Shown here: one piece after another, positions 52,316 to 61,243 of the stretch
Layout of the letters: each line of letters opens with the position of its first letter
Numbering within the stretch: position 1 is the stretch's first letter
Origin: Acetobacteraceae bacterium
Lineage (GTDB): Bacteria > Pseudomonadota > Alphaproteobacteria > Acetobacterales > Acetobacteraceae
DNA: 64,000 nt
Assembly: GCA_947474705.1 (NCBI GenBank)
Contig: CANJJS010000012.1
Span: 1 to 64,000 of the forward strand
Direction: 5' to 3'
Translations under genes and position numbers: made by a program
Notes under the pieces: generated by a model
Told to the model about the DNA's origin: nothing
The model's input: only the letters and a program-made list of their open reading frames with translations
Database searches by the model: none

Positions 52316-52340
52316 CCGGCCGACGTGGCGTGCCCCCGTA

Positions 52341-52435
52341 TCGTCCTGGCCCGATCGGGCCAGGACGAGGAGAGGCGGAAGTTAACCTTTCGGACCCCCG
52401 TCAGGGACGGCGGTGGCCGGTCATCCACGGAAACA
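52341..52435. repeat. Dispersed palindromic repeat, copy 2
   Basis: A perfect 28-base palindrome at 52341-52368 (TCGTCCTGGCCCGA and its complement) is followed by GGAG and then, at about 52408-52435, by GGTGGCC...CATCCACGGAA. The latter matches the left arm of the repeat at 38818. It lies between the oleate hydratase stop and the dehydratase stop. The interval 52316-52515 contains no gene. Confidence 0.7.
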
Positions 52436-52515
52436 ATGTCGTGGGTGGCGCGCCTCCGCGCATGATGACGTGGTACATCCGCCGGCGTTACGGTCGAAGG
52501 TTCCGTCAGTCGGTA

Positions 52516-54219
52516 TCACTCCGCCGCGGGCCGCATCACCGCGAGATCGCAGCCTTCGTCAGCCTGTAACACCTGATCGGCGATGATCCGGTCCCAGCCG
52601 CGGCCCGGCTTCGCGGGGGGCGACCATGTCTTCCGCCGTTCGGCCAGAACCGCCTCGTCGACCAGCAGATCGAGCGAACGGTCCTTCACCGACAGCCGGA
52701 CCCGGTCGCCCGTTTCGATCAGCCCCAACGGCCCGCCCGCGGCGGCTTCCGGCGTGATATGCAGCACGATCGTGCCAAAGGCGGTGCCGGACATCCGGCA
52801 ATCGCTCATGCGTACCATGTCCTTCACTCCGGCGCGGGCGAGCTTCGACGGAATCGGAAGATATCCGGCTTCCGGCATTCCCGCCGGAGTCAGAGATCCC
52901 GCGTTTTTCAAAACCATGATATCGCCCGCCACGACATCAAGATCCGGATCGTCGATCCGGTTGGCGAGGTCCTCCAACCCGTCGAACACCAGCACGCGGG
53001 CCTCGGTTTCGAACAAGGACGGCGTCGCCGCGCTGCGTTTCAGGATCGCGCCGCGCGGCGCCAGGGACCCGAACAGCGCCACGATCCCGCCGACCGGGGT
53101 CACCGGCTCGTCGAACGCCTTGATATAACGGCGATCCACGAACTCCGGCTTCGTCAGACGTTCCCGCAGGGAGACGCCGGTGACGTCGATACAATCCATG
53201 TGCAGCAAATCCCGCAATTCCCACAGCAGCGCCTGCATCCCGCCGGCCGAGTGAAAATCTTCCATATATCCTTCGCCGGTAGGTTTCAGATCGACCAGCA
53301 CGGGCGTCGAATCGGAAAGCACGTTCAGCCGGTGCAGATCGATCTTGATGCCCAGCCGTCCCGCGACCGCGGTCAGGTGGATCAGCGCGTTGGTGGACCC
53401 GCCGAGCGCCAGCAGCACCCGCACCGCGTTCTCCACCGAGTGTTCCGTGATGATATCGGACGGGCGGATCGGATTTTCGATCAGGCGAACGGCCAGGGCG
53501 CCGGCTTCCTCGGCGGCGCGGAGCCGGTCGGCGTGGACCGCGGGGATTGAGCCGTGTCCGAGCGGGGTCATGCCCAGCGCCTCGGAAATACACGCCATCG
53601 TGGACGCCGTGCCCATGACGCCGCAGGTGCCGGCGGTGGTGGCCAGCCGGCCCTCGATCTGCCCGATCCGCTCTGGCGAAACCGTGCCCGCGCGATACGC
53701 GGCCCAGTACCGGCGGCAATCGGTGCAGGCGGCGAGCCGTTCGCCCTGGAACGGTGTCGCCAGCATCGGTCCGGTGACCAGTTGCACGGCGGGAACGTTG
53801 GCGGACGCCGCCGCCATCAGTTGCGCGGGCACGGTCTTGTCGCAGCCGCCGATCAGCACCGCCGAGTCCATCGGCTGCGCGGTCAGCATCGCCTCCGTGT
53901 CGATCGCGGCGAGATTCCGGTAGTGCATCGAGGTCGGGAACAGCGACGGTTCGCACAGCGACACCGTCGGAAACGCGAGCGGCAGGCCGCCGGCGGCGAG
54001 GACGCCGCGCTTCACCGCTTCCACCAGTTCCGGGACCGTGCGGTGGCAGTTGTTATAATCCGAGCCGGTATCGACGATGCCCACGACGGGCTTGTCGAGC
54101 ATGGCCTGGGAATAACCCATGGATTTGGCGAAGGACCGGCGCAGATAAAGCGCGAAATCCTTGTCGCCGTAATTGGCGGTGTTGCGGGCGAGGCCGCGCT
54201 TGGGAGGTGTGTTTGTCAT
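52516..54219 (-). CDS. IlvD/Edd-family sugar-acid dehydratase (arabinonate dehydratase-like)
   Basis: The 567-residue enzyme is of the dihydroxy-acid/phosphogluconate dehydratase family. The residues known in the Rhizobium L-arabinonate dehydratase (three cluster cysteines, a carboxylated lysine and a catalytic serine) appear here as Cys58, Cys126, Lys128, Cys199 and Ser477 (SDCRMSGTAFGT). Their spacing is almost identical. That points to a [2Fe-2S] sugar-acid dehydratase rather than the biosynthetic IlvD. I start at MTNTPPKRGLARNTANYGDKD; no strong Shine-Dalgarno is seen. No sugar-acid genes adjoin, though a sugar-lactonase relic lies at 19-20 kb. Confidence 0.88.
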   Translation of the reverse strand: MTNTPPKRGLARNTANYGDKDFALYLRRSFAKSMGYSQAMLDKPVVGIVDTGSDYNNCHRTVPELVEAVKRGVLAAGGLPLAFPTVSLCEPSLFPTSMHYRNLAAIDTEAMLTAQPMDSAVLIGGCDKTVPAQLMAAASANVPAVQLVTGPMLATPFQGERLAACTDCRRYWAAYRAGTVSPERIGQIEGRLATTAGTCGVMGTASTMACISEALGMTPLGHGSIPAVHADRLRAAEEAGALAVRLIENPIRPSDIITEHSVENAVRVLLALGGSTNALIHLTAVAGRLGIKIDLHRLNVLSDSTPVLVDLKPTGEGYMEDFHSAGGMQALLWELRDLLHMDCIDVTGVSLRERLTKPEFVDRRYIKAFDEPVTPVGGIVALFGSLAPRGAILKRSAATPSLFETEARVLVFDGLEDLANRIDDPDLDVVAGDIMVLKNAGSLTPAGMPEAGYLPIPSKLARAGVKDMVRMSDCRMSGTAFGTIVLHITPEAAAGGPLGLIETGDRVRLSVKDRSLDLLVDEAVLAERRKTWSPPAKPGRGWDRIIADQVLQADEGCDLAVMRPAAE

Positions 54220-54241
54220 GCCCCATGCGTAGCAAGGCCCA

Positions 54242-54270
54242 GGGGGAGATGGCAAAGGGGGAGATGGCAA
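54242..54270. repeat. Short tandem repeat upstream of the dehydratase
   Basis: GGGGGAGATGGCAAA is repeated almost exactly at 54242 and 54257, followed by a partial third copy (GGGGAAGG). It falls in the presumed leader of the minus-strand dehydratase gene, 23 bases before its start. Its role is unknown. Confidence 0.5.
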
Positions 54271-54278
54271 AGGGGAAG

Positions 54279-54312
54279 GCGCCGCGTGGCCCGTGTGGGG
54301 GCCACGCGGCGC
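54279..54312 (-). terminator. Terminator after the small Cys-rich protein gene
   Basis: A perfect 14-base-pair stem (54279-54292 with 54299-54312) with a 6-base loop lies 11 bases beyond the stop of the small minus-strand gene. On that strand it is followed by TTCCCCTTTG. It separates this gene from the dehydratase downstream. Confidence 0.65.
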
Positions 54313-54323
54313 GGCGTTCGCGT

Positions 54324-54587
54324 TCAGCGCCAGCCGGATTCCTTGTCGCAGGCGGCCCGTTCGGCCGGGTGGGTTTTTTCCCAGGCGGAGATTGGTTGGG
54401 TTTCGCTGTCGTTCATTTTGTTATTCATGCAGGTGCAATATTTCAGGATGACCTCGGGACCGGCTTTGTCGCCGGCATTGTCCGAGGTGCATTGCGCGAC
54501 CCATTTGGTATCGTCGGGTCCGGCGGACGCGATTGTGGGGCCGAACGTGGCGGCGGCCAGGAAAAACGCGAAGATGTAGGGTTTCAT
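54324..54587 (-). CDS. Small exported four-cysteine protein
   Basis: The 87-residue protein has a signal peptide (about residues 1-22, ASA) and a mature part of about 65 residues with four cysteines (QCTSDN, LKYCTCMNNK, RAACDKE). Two disulfides or a CxC metal site are possible. A purine-rich AGAGAAAGAGA leader precedes the ATG. It has its own terminator and appears monocistronic. I recognise no family; periplasmic location is inferred from the signal. Confidence 0.7.
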   Translation of the reverse strand: MKPYIFAFFLAAATFGPTIASAGPDDTKWVAQCTSDNAGDKAGPEVILKYCTCMNNKMNDSETQPISAWEKTHPAERAACDKESGWR

Positions 54588-54801
54588 GCGATCTCTTTCT
54601 CTCGGGTTTGTTTCCGTCCCGTCACGGTCATTTGGGACGCGGCGACTGTATCGGGTTTGGAACCAATATGCACAGAAAATCCGCCGCCCGTCCGCCTATG
54701 GGCCAGGCCGCGCGCGCGATGATATAAACAATCCGCCCGGCCCAAAACACCGGAGACCCGCGCCTCCCACCCGGCGCCCAGGCATCCAGACGGAGGACCC
54801 G

Positions 54802-56196
54802 ATGACAGATCTCGCCATCCTGACCGCGACCGAGTTGTTGGCGCTTTACCGTTCCGGCCAGGCCTCGCCCACCGAGGCCGCGAAGGCGGTCCTGGCCCGG
54901 ATCGATCGGTTGAACCCCGCCCTGAACGCTTTCTGCCATCTGGCGCCAGAGCAAACCCTCGCCAGCGCCGCGGACTCCACCGAACGGTGGCGCCTGGGCG
55001 TACCCAAGGGGCCGCTGGACGGCGTGCCCGTCTCCATCAAAGACCTGATCCTGACCAAGGGCTGGCCCACCCTGCGCGGCAGCCGCACCGTCGATCCCAA
55101 CCAGCCCTGGGGTACCGACGCCCCCGCGGCCGCCCGCCTGCGCGAGGCCGGCGCCGTCCTTCTCGGCAAAACTGCGACGCCTGAGTTCGGCTGCAAGGGC
55201 GAAACCAACTCACCGCTGACCGGTCTGACCCGCAACCCCTGGAACACCGAGAAAACCCCCGGCGGCAGTTCCGGTGGCGCCGCCGCCGCCGTCGCCGCCG
55301 GCCTCGGCCCCCTGGGCATTGGCACCGACGGCGCCGGCAGCGTGCGCATCCCCGCCGCTTTCTGCGGCAATTTCGGCCTGAAACCCAGCTTCGGACGCGT
55401 GCCCGCCTACCCGCTCTCGCCCATGGGCAGCGTCGCCCATATCGGCCCCCACACCATGAGCGTCGCCGACGCCGCGCTCGCGATGAACGTCCTGAAGCAA
55501 CCAGATGCCCGCGATTGGACGTCGCTCCCGCCCGACCGTTCCGACTATACGATCGGGCTCAACGACGGCATTCGCGGCCTGCGAATCGCTTGGTCGCCAA
55601 CCCTTGGCTACGCCAAAAACGTCCACCCAGAGGTCGCCGCCGCCTGCGATCGGGGCGCGCGGTTGCTGGCCGAACTGGGCGCGCATGTCGAAGCCGTGGA
55701 CCCCGGCTTCACGGACCCACTGGAGATCAGCGCCCACCTCTGGTTCGCGGGGACCCGTGCCATCTGGGACACGCTGACGCCCGTGCAACGGGAGGCCGCG
55801 GACCCCGATTTCGCGGCGCAGGCGGCACGCGGCGCGGCGATCGACATGCTGGAAGTTCAGCGCCTTACGCTGCGCCGAATCGAATTGGGCTCACACATGC
55901 GCCAGTTCATGGAACGTTACGACCTGCTGGTCACGCCCGCCGTCGCGGTGCCCGCCTTCGACGCGAAACCGGCGGGGCACCGGGAAATGACACTGGAAAA
56001 CTTTCTGGGCTGGACGCCCTTTTCCTACCCATTCAACCTGACCCAGCAACCCGCCTGCACCATACCCTGCGGCCTGACCTCCGACGGTCTGCCGATCGGG
56101 CTGCAATTGGTGGGGCCAATGTTCGCCGACGCGCTGGTCCTGCGCGCGGCCCGGGCCTTCGAATCCGCGCGCCCGATCCCGCGTCCGGCGATCTGA
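54802..56196 (+). CDS. Amidase (amidase-signature family)
   Basis: The 464-residue amidase-signature hydrolase carries the Ser-cisSer-Lys triad: Lys in VSIKDLILT near residue 78, the GGSSGGAAAA serine near 155 and the GAGSVRIPAAFCG serine near 178. It starts MTDLAILTATELLALYRSGQAS with GGAGG upstream. The family hydrolyses aliphatic or aromatic amides and includes GatA; no gatB or gatC is adjacent and the sequence lacks GatA-specific context, so this is a catabolic or unknown amidase. It is convergent with the aldo/keto reductase. Confidence 0.92.
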   Translation: MTDLAILTATELLALYRSGQASPTEAAKAVLARIDRLNPALNAFCHLAPEQTLASAADSTERWRLGVPKGPLDGVPVSIKDLILTKGWPTLRGSRTVDPNQPWGTDAPAAARLREAGAVLLGKTATPEFGCKGETNSPLTGLTRNPWNTEKTPGGSSGGAAAAVAAGLGPLGIGTDGAGSVRIPAAFCGNFGLKPSFGRVPAYPLSPMGSVAHIGPHTMSVADAALAMNVLKQPDARDWTSLPPDRSDYTIGLNDGIRGLRIAWSPTLGYAKNVHPEVAAACDRGARLLAELGAHVEAVDPGFTDPLEISAHLWFAGTRAIWDTLTPVQREAADPDFAAQAARGAAIDMLEVQRLTLRRIELGSHMRQFMERYDLLVTPAVAVPAFDAKPAGHREMTLENFLGWTPFSYPFNLTQQPACTIPCGLTSDGLPIGLQLVGPMFADALVLRAARAFESARPIPRPAI

Positions 56197-56225
56197 ACGC
56201 CGGGCCGGTCCACCAGACCGGCCCG

Positions 56226-57218
56226 TCAGCCTGCTTTGGCCGTCGCCCGCTTCGCCGCGGAAAACGGCGGCAATTCCAGCCCGACCCCGCGCAGATGGCT
56301 GAACAGCGTCCGCAGCGTCTCCCGATCCGCCACCGGCAATGGCGGGCTCAGGATCGAGGCGATGTTCGCCTTCAAATGCGCCGGATCCCCCGTGCCGAAC
56401 AACACGACATCCACCCCCGGCTCGTGCCGGACGTAACGATACGCCGCGTCCGTCACCGACGTCGCACCCTCCGGATGGATCAGAAAATTCAACGGCGAGT
56501 CCGTCGCCGCCAGCTCCGCCGGCACCAGCCCCTTCGCGGCGAGGTCCTTCATCGTGTCCGCCAATTGTTGGGGACGCGCGAAGATGCTCCGCACCGCGAA
56601 CATCATCAGCGTCCCCACCCGGTTCTTCAGCGTCAGCGGAAAGACTTCGTCCCGCGCCACCTGTGCCATCAGGTTGAACGCGAACATCGCGGTATCCCAC
56701 GGGGTATCCGCCGTGGACGCGGCCTTGCGCATCATGTGCTGTTCGTGATCGTTCGGCGATGTCTCGGTGATCCCAAGAAACCGGAATTTCCCTTTTTCCT
56801 TCTCTCGCAGCAGCGCCGGGGCGATCTCGTTCCGCACGAAATCATAGGCGGCGGGCGGTACGGCATGGAGCTGAAACACATCCACGTAATCCAGACCCAG
56901 CCGGGTCAGCGATCCATCCAGACTTTCCAGAATCTTCGCGACACTGAACGCTTTGTCCTCCGGCGGCTTCGACGCCTTGGTGCAAACCACGACACTGTCC
57001 CGGTTCACGCCCCGCAGCGCCTTGCCGACGATCGGCTCGGTCCCATACACCGCCGCCGTGTCGATGAGATTGATGCCGAGGTCCATCGCCTGGCGGATGA
57101 TCCCCACCGCGTGATCCTCGGATTGCCCCGTGCCGATTCCGATGCGGCTGAAACCGCCCGTGCCCAGTCCGGCGACGCTGACCCGTAGGCCGGTGCGTCC
57201 GAGCGTGGTGTAGTCCAT
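56226..57218 (-). CDS. Aldo/keto reductase
   Basis: The 330-residue barrel-fold reductase shows NLIDTAAVYGTEP (Asp, Tyr), VVVCTKASK (Lys), VDVFQLHAV (His) and a C-terminal LFGTGDPAHLKANI cofactor segment. Unlike the copy at 9.2 kb it has an insertion rich in charged residues near 150 (REKEKGKFRFLGITETSPNDHEQ). GGGAGG precedes the ATG at 57218. The much longer open frame upstream is antisense to the phosphodiesterase gene and is not real. It is divergent from that gene. The carbonyl substrate is unknown. Confidence 0.9.
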   Translation of the reverse strand: MDYTTLGRTGLRVSVAGLGTGGFSRIGIGTGQSEDHAVGIIRQAMDLGINLIDTAAVYGTEPIVGKALRGVNRDSVVVCTKASKPPEDKAFSVAKILESLDGSLTRLGLDYVDVFQLHAVPPAAYDFVRNEIAPALLREKEKGKFRFLGITETSPNDHEQHMMRKAASTADTPWDTAMFAFNLMAQVARDEVFPLTLKNRVGTLMMFAVRSIFARPQQLADTMKDLAAKGLVPAELAATDSPLNFLIHPEGATSVTDAAYRYVRHEPGVDVVLFGTGDPAHLKANIASILSPPLPVADRETLRTLFSHLRGVGLELPPFSAAKRATAKAG

Positions 57219-57269
57219 CGCGAGCCTCCCCCAATATTCCCTCCCGGCGTTTATACAGAGGAACGGACC

Positions 57270-58148
57270 ATGCCGCGACACATCGACATCGTCGGCCATC
57301 GCGGTGCCCGCGGCCTGTTTCCCGAAAACACCCTGGAAGGCTTTCGCGCCGCCTTCGATCTGGGCGTGCGACGGTTCGAACTGGATGTCGGCCTGACCGC
57401 GGACGGCGTGCCCGTGGTGACCCACGACCTCCGTCTGAACCCGGCGATCGCCCGAGACCCGGCCGGACCCTGGCTGAACGGTCCCGGCCCGGCGATCCAC
57501 GCGCTGACCTCGGCCGAACTGCGCGGCTTCGACGTCGGCCGCATCCGCCCAGCAACCGCATATAACCTGCTGTTCCGCCACCAAAAAGGCCAGGACGGCC
57601 TCCGCGTCCCCACTTTGGACGCGGTCCTGCGCGCGTTGCCCGATGCCAGTTTCATTGTCGAACTGAAAACCGATCCGCGCCACCCGGACCTGACCGCCGA
57701 TCCCATCCACATGGCCGAAGCCACCCTCGCCACCATCGACGCGGCCGGCGCCACTGGCCGCGTCGTCGTCGAATCCTTCGACTGGCGCGGCCCCCGCCAC
57801 ATCGCCCGCACCCGCCCGGACATCCCCCTGGCCTGGCTCACCAGCGAGGAAACTGTTGGAAACGCCGCCCTCTGGTGGGACGGCGAAACCCCCGTCCGTT
57901 ACGGCAGTTCCATCCCCGCCGCCGTCGCCGCCCAATCTCCCGCTACCATCTGGGCGCCCGCCCATGCGACCCTGACACACCGCCTCGTCGCCGAGTCCCA
58001 TGATCTGGCCGTGCGCGTCCTGCCCTGGACCGTGAACCGCCGCCTGGCCATGCGGCGGTTGATCCGCTGGGGCGTGGACGGACTGATCACCGATCGCCCG
58101 GATATCGCGATGCGCGTGGTGGGGGAGAGGAGAGCTCCCTCCCATTAG
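57270..58148 (+). CDS. Glycerophosphodiester phosphodiesterase
   Basis: The 292-residue GDPD-family enzyme has HIDIVGHRGARGLFPENTLEGFRAAFDLGVRRFELDVGLTADGVPVVTHDLRLN (catalytic His pair and metal-binding Glu/Asp), FIVELKTD near residue 128 and GVDGLITDRPD at the end. It releases glycerol-3-phosphate from glycerophosphodiesters. No signal peptide is seen, so it is of the cytoplasmic UgpQ type. It is followed closely by the small-protein/HTH pair in the same direction. Confidence 0.92.
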   Translation: MPRHIDIVGHRGARGLFPENTLEGFRAAFDLGVRRFELDVGLTADGVPVVTHDLRLNPAIARDPAGPWLNGPGPAIHALTSAELRGFDVGRIRPATAYNLLFRHQKGQDGLRVPTLDAVLRALPDASFIVELKTDPRHPDLTADPIHMAEATLATIDAAGATGRVVVESFDWRGPRHIARTRPDIPLAWLTSEETVGNAALWWDGETPVRYGSSIPAAVAAQSPATIWAPAHATLTHRLVAESHDLAVRVLPWTVNRRLAMRRLIRWGVDGLITDRPDIAMRVVGERRAPSH

Positions 58149-58171
58149 CGGAGTTTCAACCCTTTTCGCCG

Positions 58172-58729
58172 ATGCTTCTTGCGCACGGCGGAAAGTTAAC
58201 TTATATATCAATTCACTTGGCGAGGCGACTTCACGACCTGACCCAAACAGGCCAGATCGTGCCCTTTCGCCCCACCAGCCGGCATCCCGCCCGGCGGCGG
58301 CTTTATCTGGCGGGGCAGGCGATTGAAGACTTCAACGATCGAGGTTCGGCGGTGAACACGCTGGTCGGCGCGGGTGCAATCGAGGCGGCGATGGCCCGCT
58401 GGGTCTTGGGCGGCCGCATCTACGGCAACGGCCGCCGAGGCCTGTTTCTCACCCGGCTAAAACCGCCACCACCGGAAATCTGGGAGATACGCGTGACCGA
58501 ACACACCCCTCAGGCCCGTTTGTTCGGCCGTTTCGCTGAACCGGATACGCTTATCCCGACCAACCTCCACACCAGAGGCCATCTCGGCAAAGCCACCTCC
58601 CAGGCCTGGGCCTTCGCCATGGCTTCGTGCGCCCGCTCCTGGGACCGCCTGTTTCCAAACCAGCCCGCCTTCGCGGGCCCGTCCATCCACGATTACATCT
58701 CGGAGAATTGCGATGACTTCCCCATCTGA
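58172..58729 (+). CDS. Unknown small protein overlapping an HTH gene (possible toxin)
   Basis: The frame gives 185 residues, but the first 70 have codon use unlike the rest and include an A+T-rich stretch at 58192-58215. An in-frame ATG at 58391 with GAGG upstream would give 112 residues. The C-terminal part is compact and basic-aromatic: WEIRVTEHTPQARLFGRFAEPDTLI, HTRGHLGK, SWDRLFPNQPAFAGPSIHDYISENCDDFPI. It overlaps the downstream HTH gene by 17 bases. Toxin-first, HTH-antitoxin-second is the HigBA order, so a HigB/RelE-like toxin is possible, but I cannot confirm the fold. Start uncertain. Confidence 0.6.
   Translation: MLLAHGGKLTYISIHLARRLHDLTQTGQIVPFRPTSRHPARRRLYLAGQAIEDFNDRGSAVNTLVGAGAIEAAMARWVLGGRIYGNGRRGLFLTRLKPPPPEIWEIRVTEHTPQARLFGRFAEPDTLIPTNLHTRGHLGKATSQAWAFAMASCARSWDRLFPNQPAFAGPSIHDYISENCDDFPI
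58175..58206 (+). promoter_or_regulatory. Candidate sigma-70 promoter
   Basis: TTGCGC, a 17-base spacer and TATATA lie in the only A+T-rich stretch of the area. If used, transcription would begin near 58213, after the first ATG at 58172, which favours one of the later starts of the downstream gene. Weak evidence, by eye only. Confidence 0.3.
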
Positions 58730-59060
58730 CCTCCGTCCCCTCGAGGGCCGGGAGCAGGGCGACTACGGCTTCGCCCGCGTGCGCGACCAGGCCTTCGACG
58801 CCATCCAAACACTGTGGCGCCGCCGCCGCGCCGAAGGCATGCGCCAAAAGGACATCGCCGAATTTCTGGGCCGCGAACCCGCCTGGGTGTCGCGCAACCT
58901 CAGCGCCCCCGGAAACTGGACACTGCGCACCTTCGGAGAATTCATGCAGGCGCTCGGCGGCGAGGCGGAAATCAAGGTTTTCGCCATCGAAGATAAAACG
59001 GAAAGGTCACGCAATCACGACGCCTACGACGGGTACCTCCCCGCCGCGCCAGCCGAATGA
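58713..59060 (+). CDS. XRE-type helix-turn-helix protein (possible antitoxin)
   Basis: The 115-residue protein has a helix-turn-helix: MRQKDIAEFLGREPAWVSRNLSAPGNWTLRTFGEFMQALGGEAEIKVF at about 45-92, the pattern of XRE/HigA-like regulators. The N-terminal 40 residues include an aromatic helix FARVRDQAFDAIQTLWRRRR. It overlaps the preceding gene by 17 bases, so the two are co-translated. It could be the antitoxin and autorepressor of a HigBA-like pair or a stand-alone regulator. No operator palindrome is obvious. Confidence 0.75.
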   Translation: MTSPSDLRPLEGREQGDYGFARVRDQAFDAIQTLWRRRRAEGMRQKDIAEFLGREPAWVSRNLSAPGNWTLRTFGEFMQALGGEAEIKVFAIEDKTERSRNHDAYDGYLPAAPAE

Positions 59061-59112
59061 AACCGATCCCGTGCCGCGGTCACGCCCGAAACCCCGCGCC
59101 GGGTGAGGCCGC

Positions 59113-60129
59113 CTAAGCCCCCACCCGCTTCGCCTCGATCGTCGCACCCGGCGCATGCGTCAAATGACACGCCGAGGAATGCCCGCCGCCCACCTCCCGC
59201 AACACAGGCTCCTCCGTCTTGCACCGGTCGAACGCGAACGGACACCGCGTATGAAACCGGCACCCCGGCGGCGGATTGATCGGCGAGGGCACATCGCCCG
59301 TCAGAATAATCCGGTTCCGCGGCGCCGTCGGATCCGGCACCGGCACCGCCGACAACAACGCCCGCGTATACGGATGATGCGAGGTCGCGAACAACGTCCG
59401 CCGGTCGCAAATCTCGACGATCTTGCCCAGATACATCACGGCCACGCGATGCGTCAGATGCTCCACCGTCGCGAGATCGTGACTGATGAACAGCAGCGCC
59501 AGACCCAGCTCGTCCTGCAGATCGACGAGCAAATTGATGATCTGCGCCTTGACGGACACGTCCAGCGCGGAGACCGCCTCGTCGCAAATGATCAGATCGG
59601 CGCCCGGCGCCAGCGCCCGCGCGATGCCGATGCGCTGCCGCTGCCCGCCGGAAAACTCGTGCGGAAAGCGCCAGATCGAATCGCGGGGCAGCCGGACCTT
59701 GTCCATCAGCGCCTCGACCCGCTCGGTCACTTCCGCGCGGCTCTTGGCGAGTCCGAAATTCGTGATCGGTTCCGCCAGAATGTCGCGCACTTTCATGCGC
59801 GGATTCAGGCTGGAGAAGGGGTCCTGGAACACCACCTGCATCCGCTGGCGCATCGGGCGCAGCTTCGACGCCGGCATGTTGTCGATTCGCTCGCCGTCCA
59901 GATACACCTCGCCATCGGTGATCGGGTAAAGCCGCAGCAAGGCCTTGCCCACGGTCGACTTCCCGCAACCGGACTCGCCGACGATCGACAGGGTCTCGCC
60001 CTTGCGAATGTCGAACGACACGCCGTCGACGGCATAGACATGGCCCGTGGTCAGCCCCATCAGGCCGCCATGAATCGGAAAATGCTTTTTGAGGTTCTTG
60101 ACCTCGAGCAGGGGACGGGCGTCGCTCAT
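59113..60129 (-). CDS. dppF: Dipeptide/oligopeptide ABC transporter ATPase, DppF-like
   Basis: The 338-residue ATPase has Walker [10 protein letters not shown] at 51-59, FSGGQRQRIGIARAL (signature), LIICDEAVSALDVS (Walker B) and FISHDLATV (switch His). The C-terminal PPGCRFHTRCPFAFDRC cysteine motif is the OppF/DppF-specific extension. It is the last gene of the operon A-B-C-D-F on the minus strand and pairs with the DppD-like ATPase as a heterodimer. A 118-base gap with a short palindromic repeat separates it from dppD. Confidence 0.92.
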   Translation of the reverse strand: MSDARPLLEVKNLKKHFPIHGGLMGLTTGHVYAVDGVSFDIRKGETLSIVGESGCGKSTVGKALLRLYPITDGEVYLDGERIDNMPASKLRPMRQRMQVVFQDPFSSLNPRMKVRDILAEPITNFGLAKSRAEVTERVEALMDKVRLPRDSIWRFPHEFSGGQRQRIGIARALAPGADLIICDEAVSALDVSVKAQIINLLVDLQDELGLALLFISHDLATVEHLTHRVAVMYLGKIVEICDRRTLFATSHHPYTRALLSAVPVPDPTAPRNRIILTGDVPSPINPPPGCRFHTRCPFAFDRCKTEEPVLREVGGGHSSACHLTHAPGATIEAKRVGA

Positions 60130-60196
60130 GCGGAGAGTCCTGGAATGCGGGCCGCGCTGGCGCGTGCCATGACGCGGGAAGGCGTGCCGTGCCCGG

Positions 60197-60216
60197 CGGC
60201 CCGGACGGGCCGGGCC
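60197..60216. repeat. Short palindromic repeat in the dppD-dppF gap
   Basis: CGGCCCG-GA-CGGGCCG at 60197-60212 is followed by GGCCATGACGGGG, similar to the GGCCATGACGAGG of the repeat at 38948-38975. It lies between dppD and dppF. It may stabilise or tune the operon transcript as REP elements do; that role is inferred. Confidence 0.5.
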
Positions 60217-60247
60217 ATGACGGGGGCGGAGAAGGAAGCCGCGCCGG

Positions 60248-61240
60248 TCATGCGGAGATCCGGCGTTCGGCGTGGTGGCAGGCGACCAGATGGCCCTCCG
60301 CTTTCAATTCGATCGCGGGCGCGACCGTCCGGCACAAATCGGTCACCATCTCGCAGCGTCCCGCGAAGGGGCAGCCCACGATGCGCTGCCGCAGACTGGG
60401 CACAAGACCTGGAATTTCGGCCAGCTTTTCGCGGCCATGGCCCTCCTCCAGAGACGACCCCAGCTTCGGCACCGCCCCCAACAGCCCCCGCGTGTACGGA
60501 TGCATCGGGTTCTTGAAGACCTCGAAGACGCTGGCCTCTTCCACCTTGCGGCCCGCGTACATGACGATGACCCGCTCCGCCATTTCCGCGACCACGCCCA
60601 GATCGTGGGTGATCAGCATGATGGCGGACCCAAGCCGCGTCTTCAGATCGCGCATCAGGTCCAGAATCTGCGCCTGAATGGTCACGTCCAGCGCCGTCGT
60701 CGGCTCGTCTGCGATAAGCAGCCGCGGATTGCAGGCCAGCGCCATCGCGATCATCACGCGCTGGCGCATACCGCCCGACAACTGATGCGGATACTCTTTG
60801 ACGCGGCGCGCCGGTGCCGGAATGCCGACCAGGGTCAGCATCTCGATCGCCTTTTTCTCCGCGTCGGCGGCGTTCATCCCCTGATGGAGCTGCACCGTCT
60901 CGCCGATCTGCTTCCCAACGGTCAGCACCGGGTTCAGACTCGTCATCGGCTCCTGGAAGATCATGGAGATCGCGTTGCCGCGGATATCCCGCATCTCCGG
61001 CTCGGGCAGCGTCAACAGATCGCGGCCCTCGAACTTGATGCTGCCTTTGATCTTGCCCGGCGGCTCCTGGATCAACCGCAGGATGGACATCGAGGTGACG
61101 GATTTCCCGCACCCGGATTCCCCCACGATCGCCACCGTTTCGCCGGAGTCGACGTGGAACGAGATCCCCTCGACAGCGCGGACGATGCCGCCCGGCGTGG
61201 CGAAATGTGTCTGGAGATTCTCGACTTCAAGAAGTGCCAT
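60248..61240 (-). CDS. dppD: Dipeptide/oligopeptide ABC transporter ATPase, DppD-like
   Basis: The 330-residue ATPase has Walker [10 protein letters not shown] at 40-48, [15 protein letters not shown] (signature), [14 protein letters not shown] (Walker B), [12 protein letters not shown] (switch) and the C-terminal [15 protein letters not shown] cysteine block of the OppD/DppD class. It is three bases downstream of dppC. It energises uptake together with the DppF-like partner. Confidence 0.92.
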   Translation of the reverse strand: MALLEVENLQTHFATPGGIVRAVEGISFHVDSGETVAIVGESGCGKSVTSMSILRLIQEPPGKIKGSIKFEGRDLLTLPEPEMRDIRGNAISMIFQEPMTSLNPVLTVGKQIGETVQLHQGMNAADAEKKAIEMLTLVGIPAPARRVKEYPHQLSGGMRQRVMIAMALACNPRLLIADEPTTALDVTIQAQILDLMRDLKTRLGSAIMLITHDLGVVAEMAERVIVMYAGRKVEEASVFEVFKNPMHPYTRGLLGAVPKLGSSLEEGHGREKLAEIPGLVPSLRQRIVGCPFAGRCEMVTDLCRTVAPAIELKAEGHLVACHHAERRISA

Positions 61241-61243
61241 GGA

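Noticed and set aside
52516-54219. Biosynthetic dihydroxy-acid dehydratase (ilvD)
   Set aside because: The Cys/Lys/Ser spacing and N-terminus match sugar-acid dehydratases, and no branched-chain amino acid genes are nearby.
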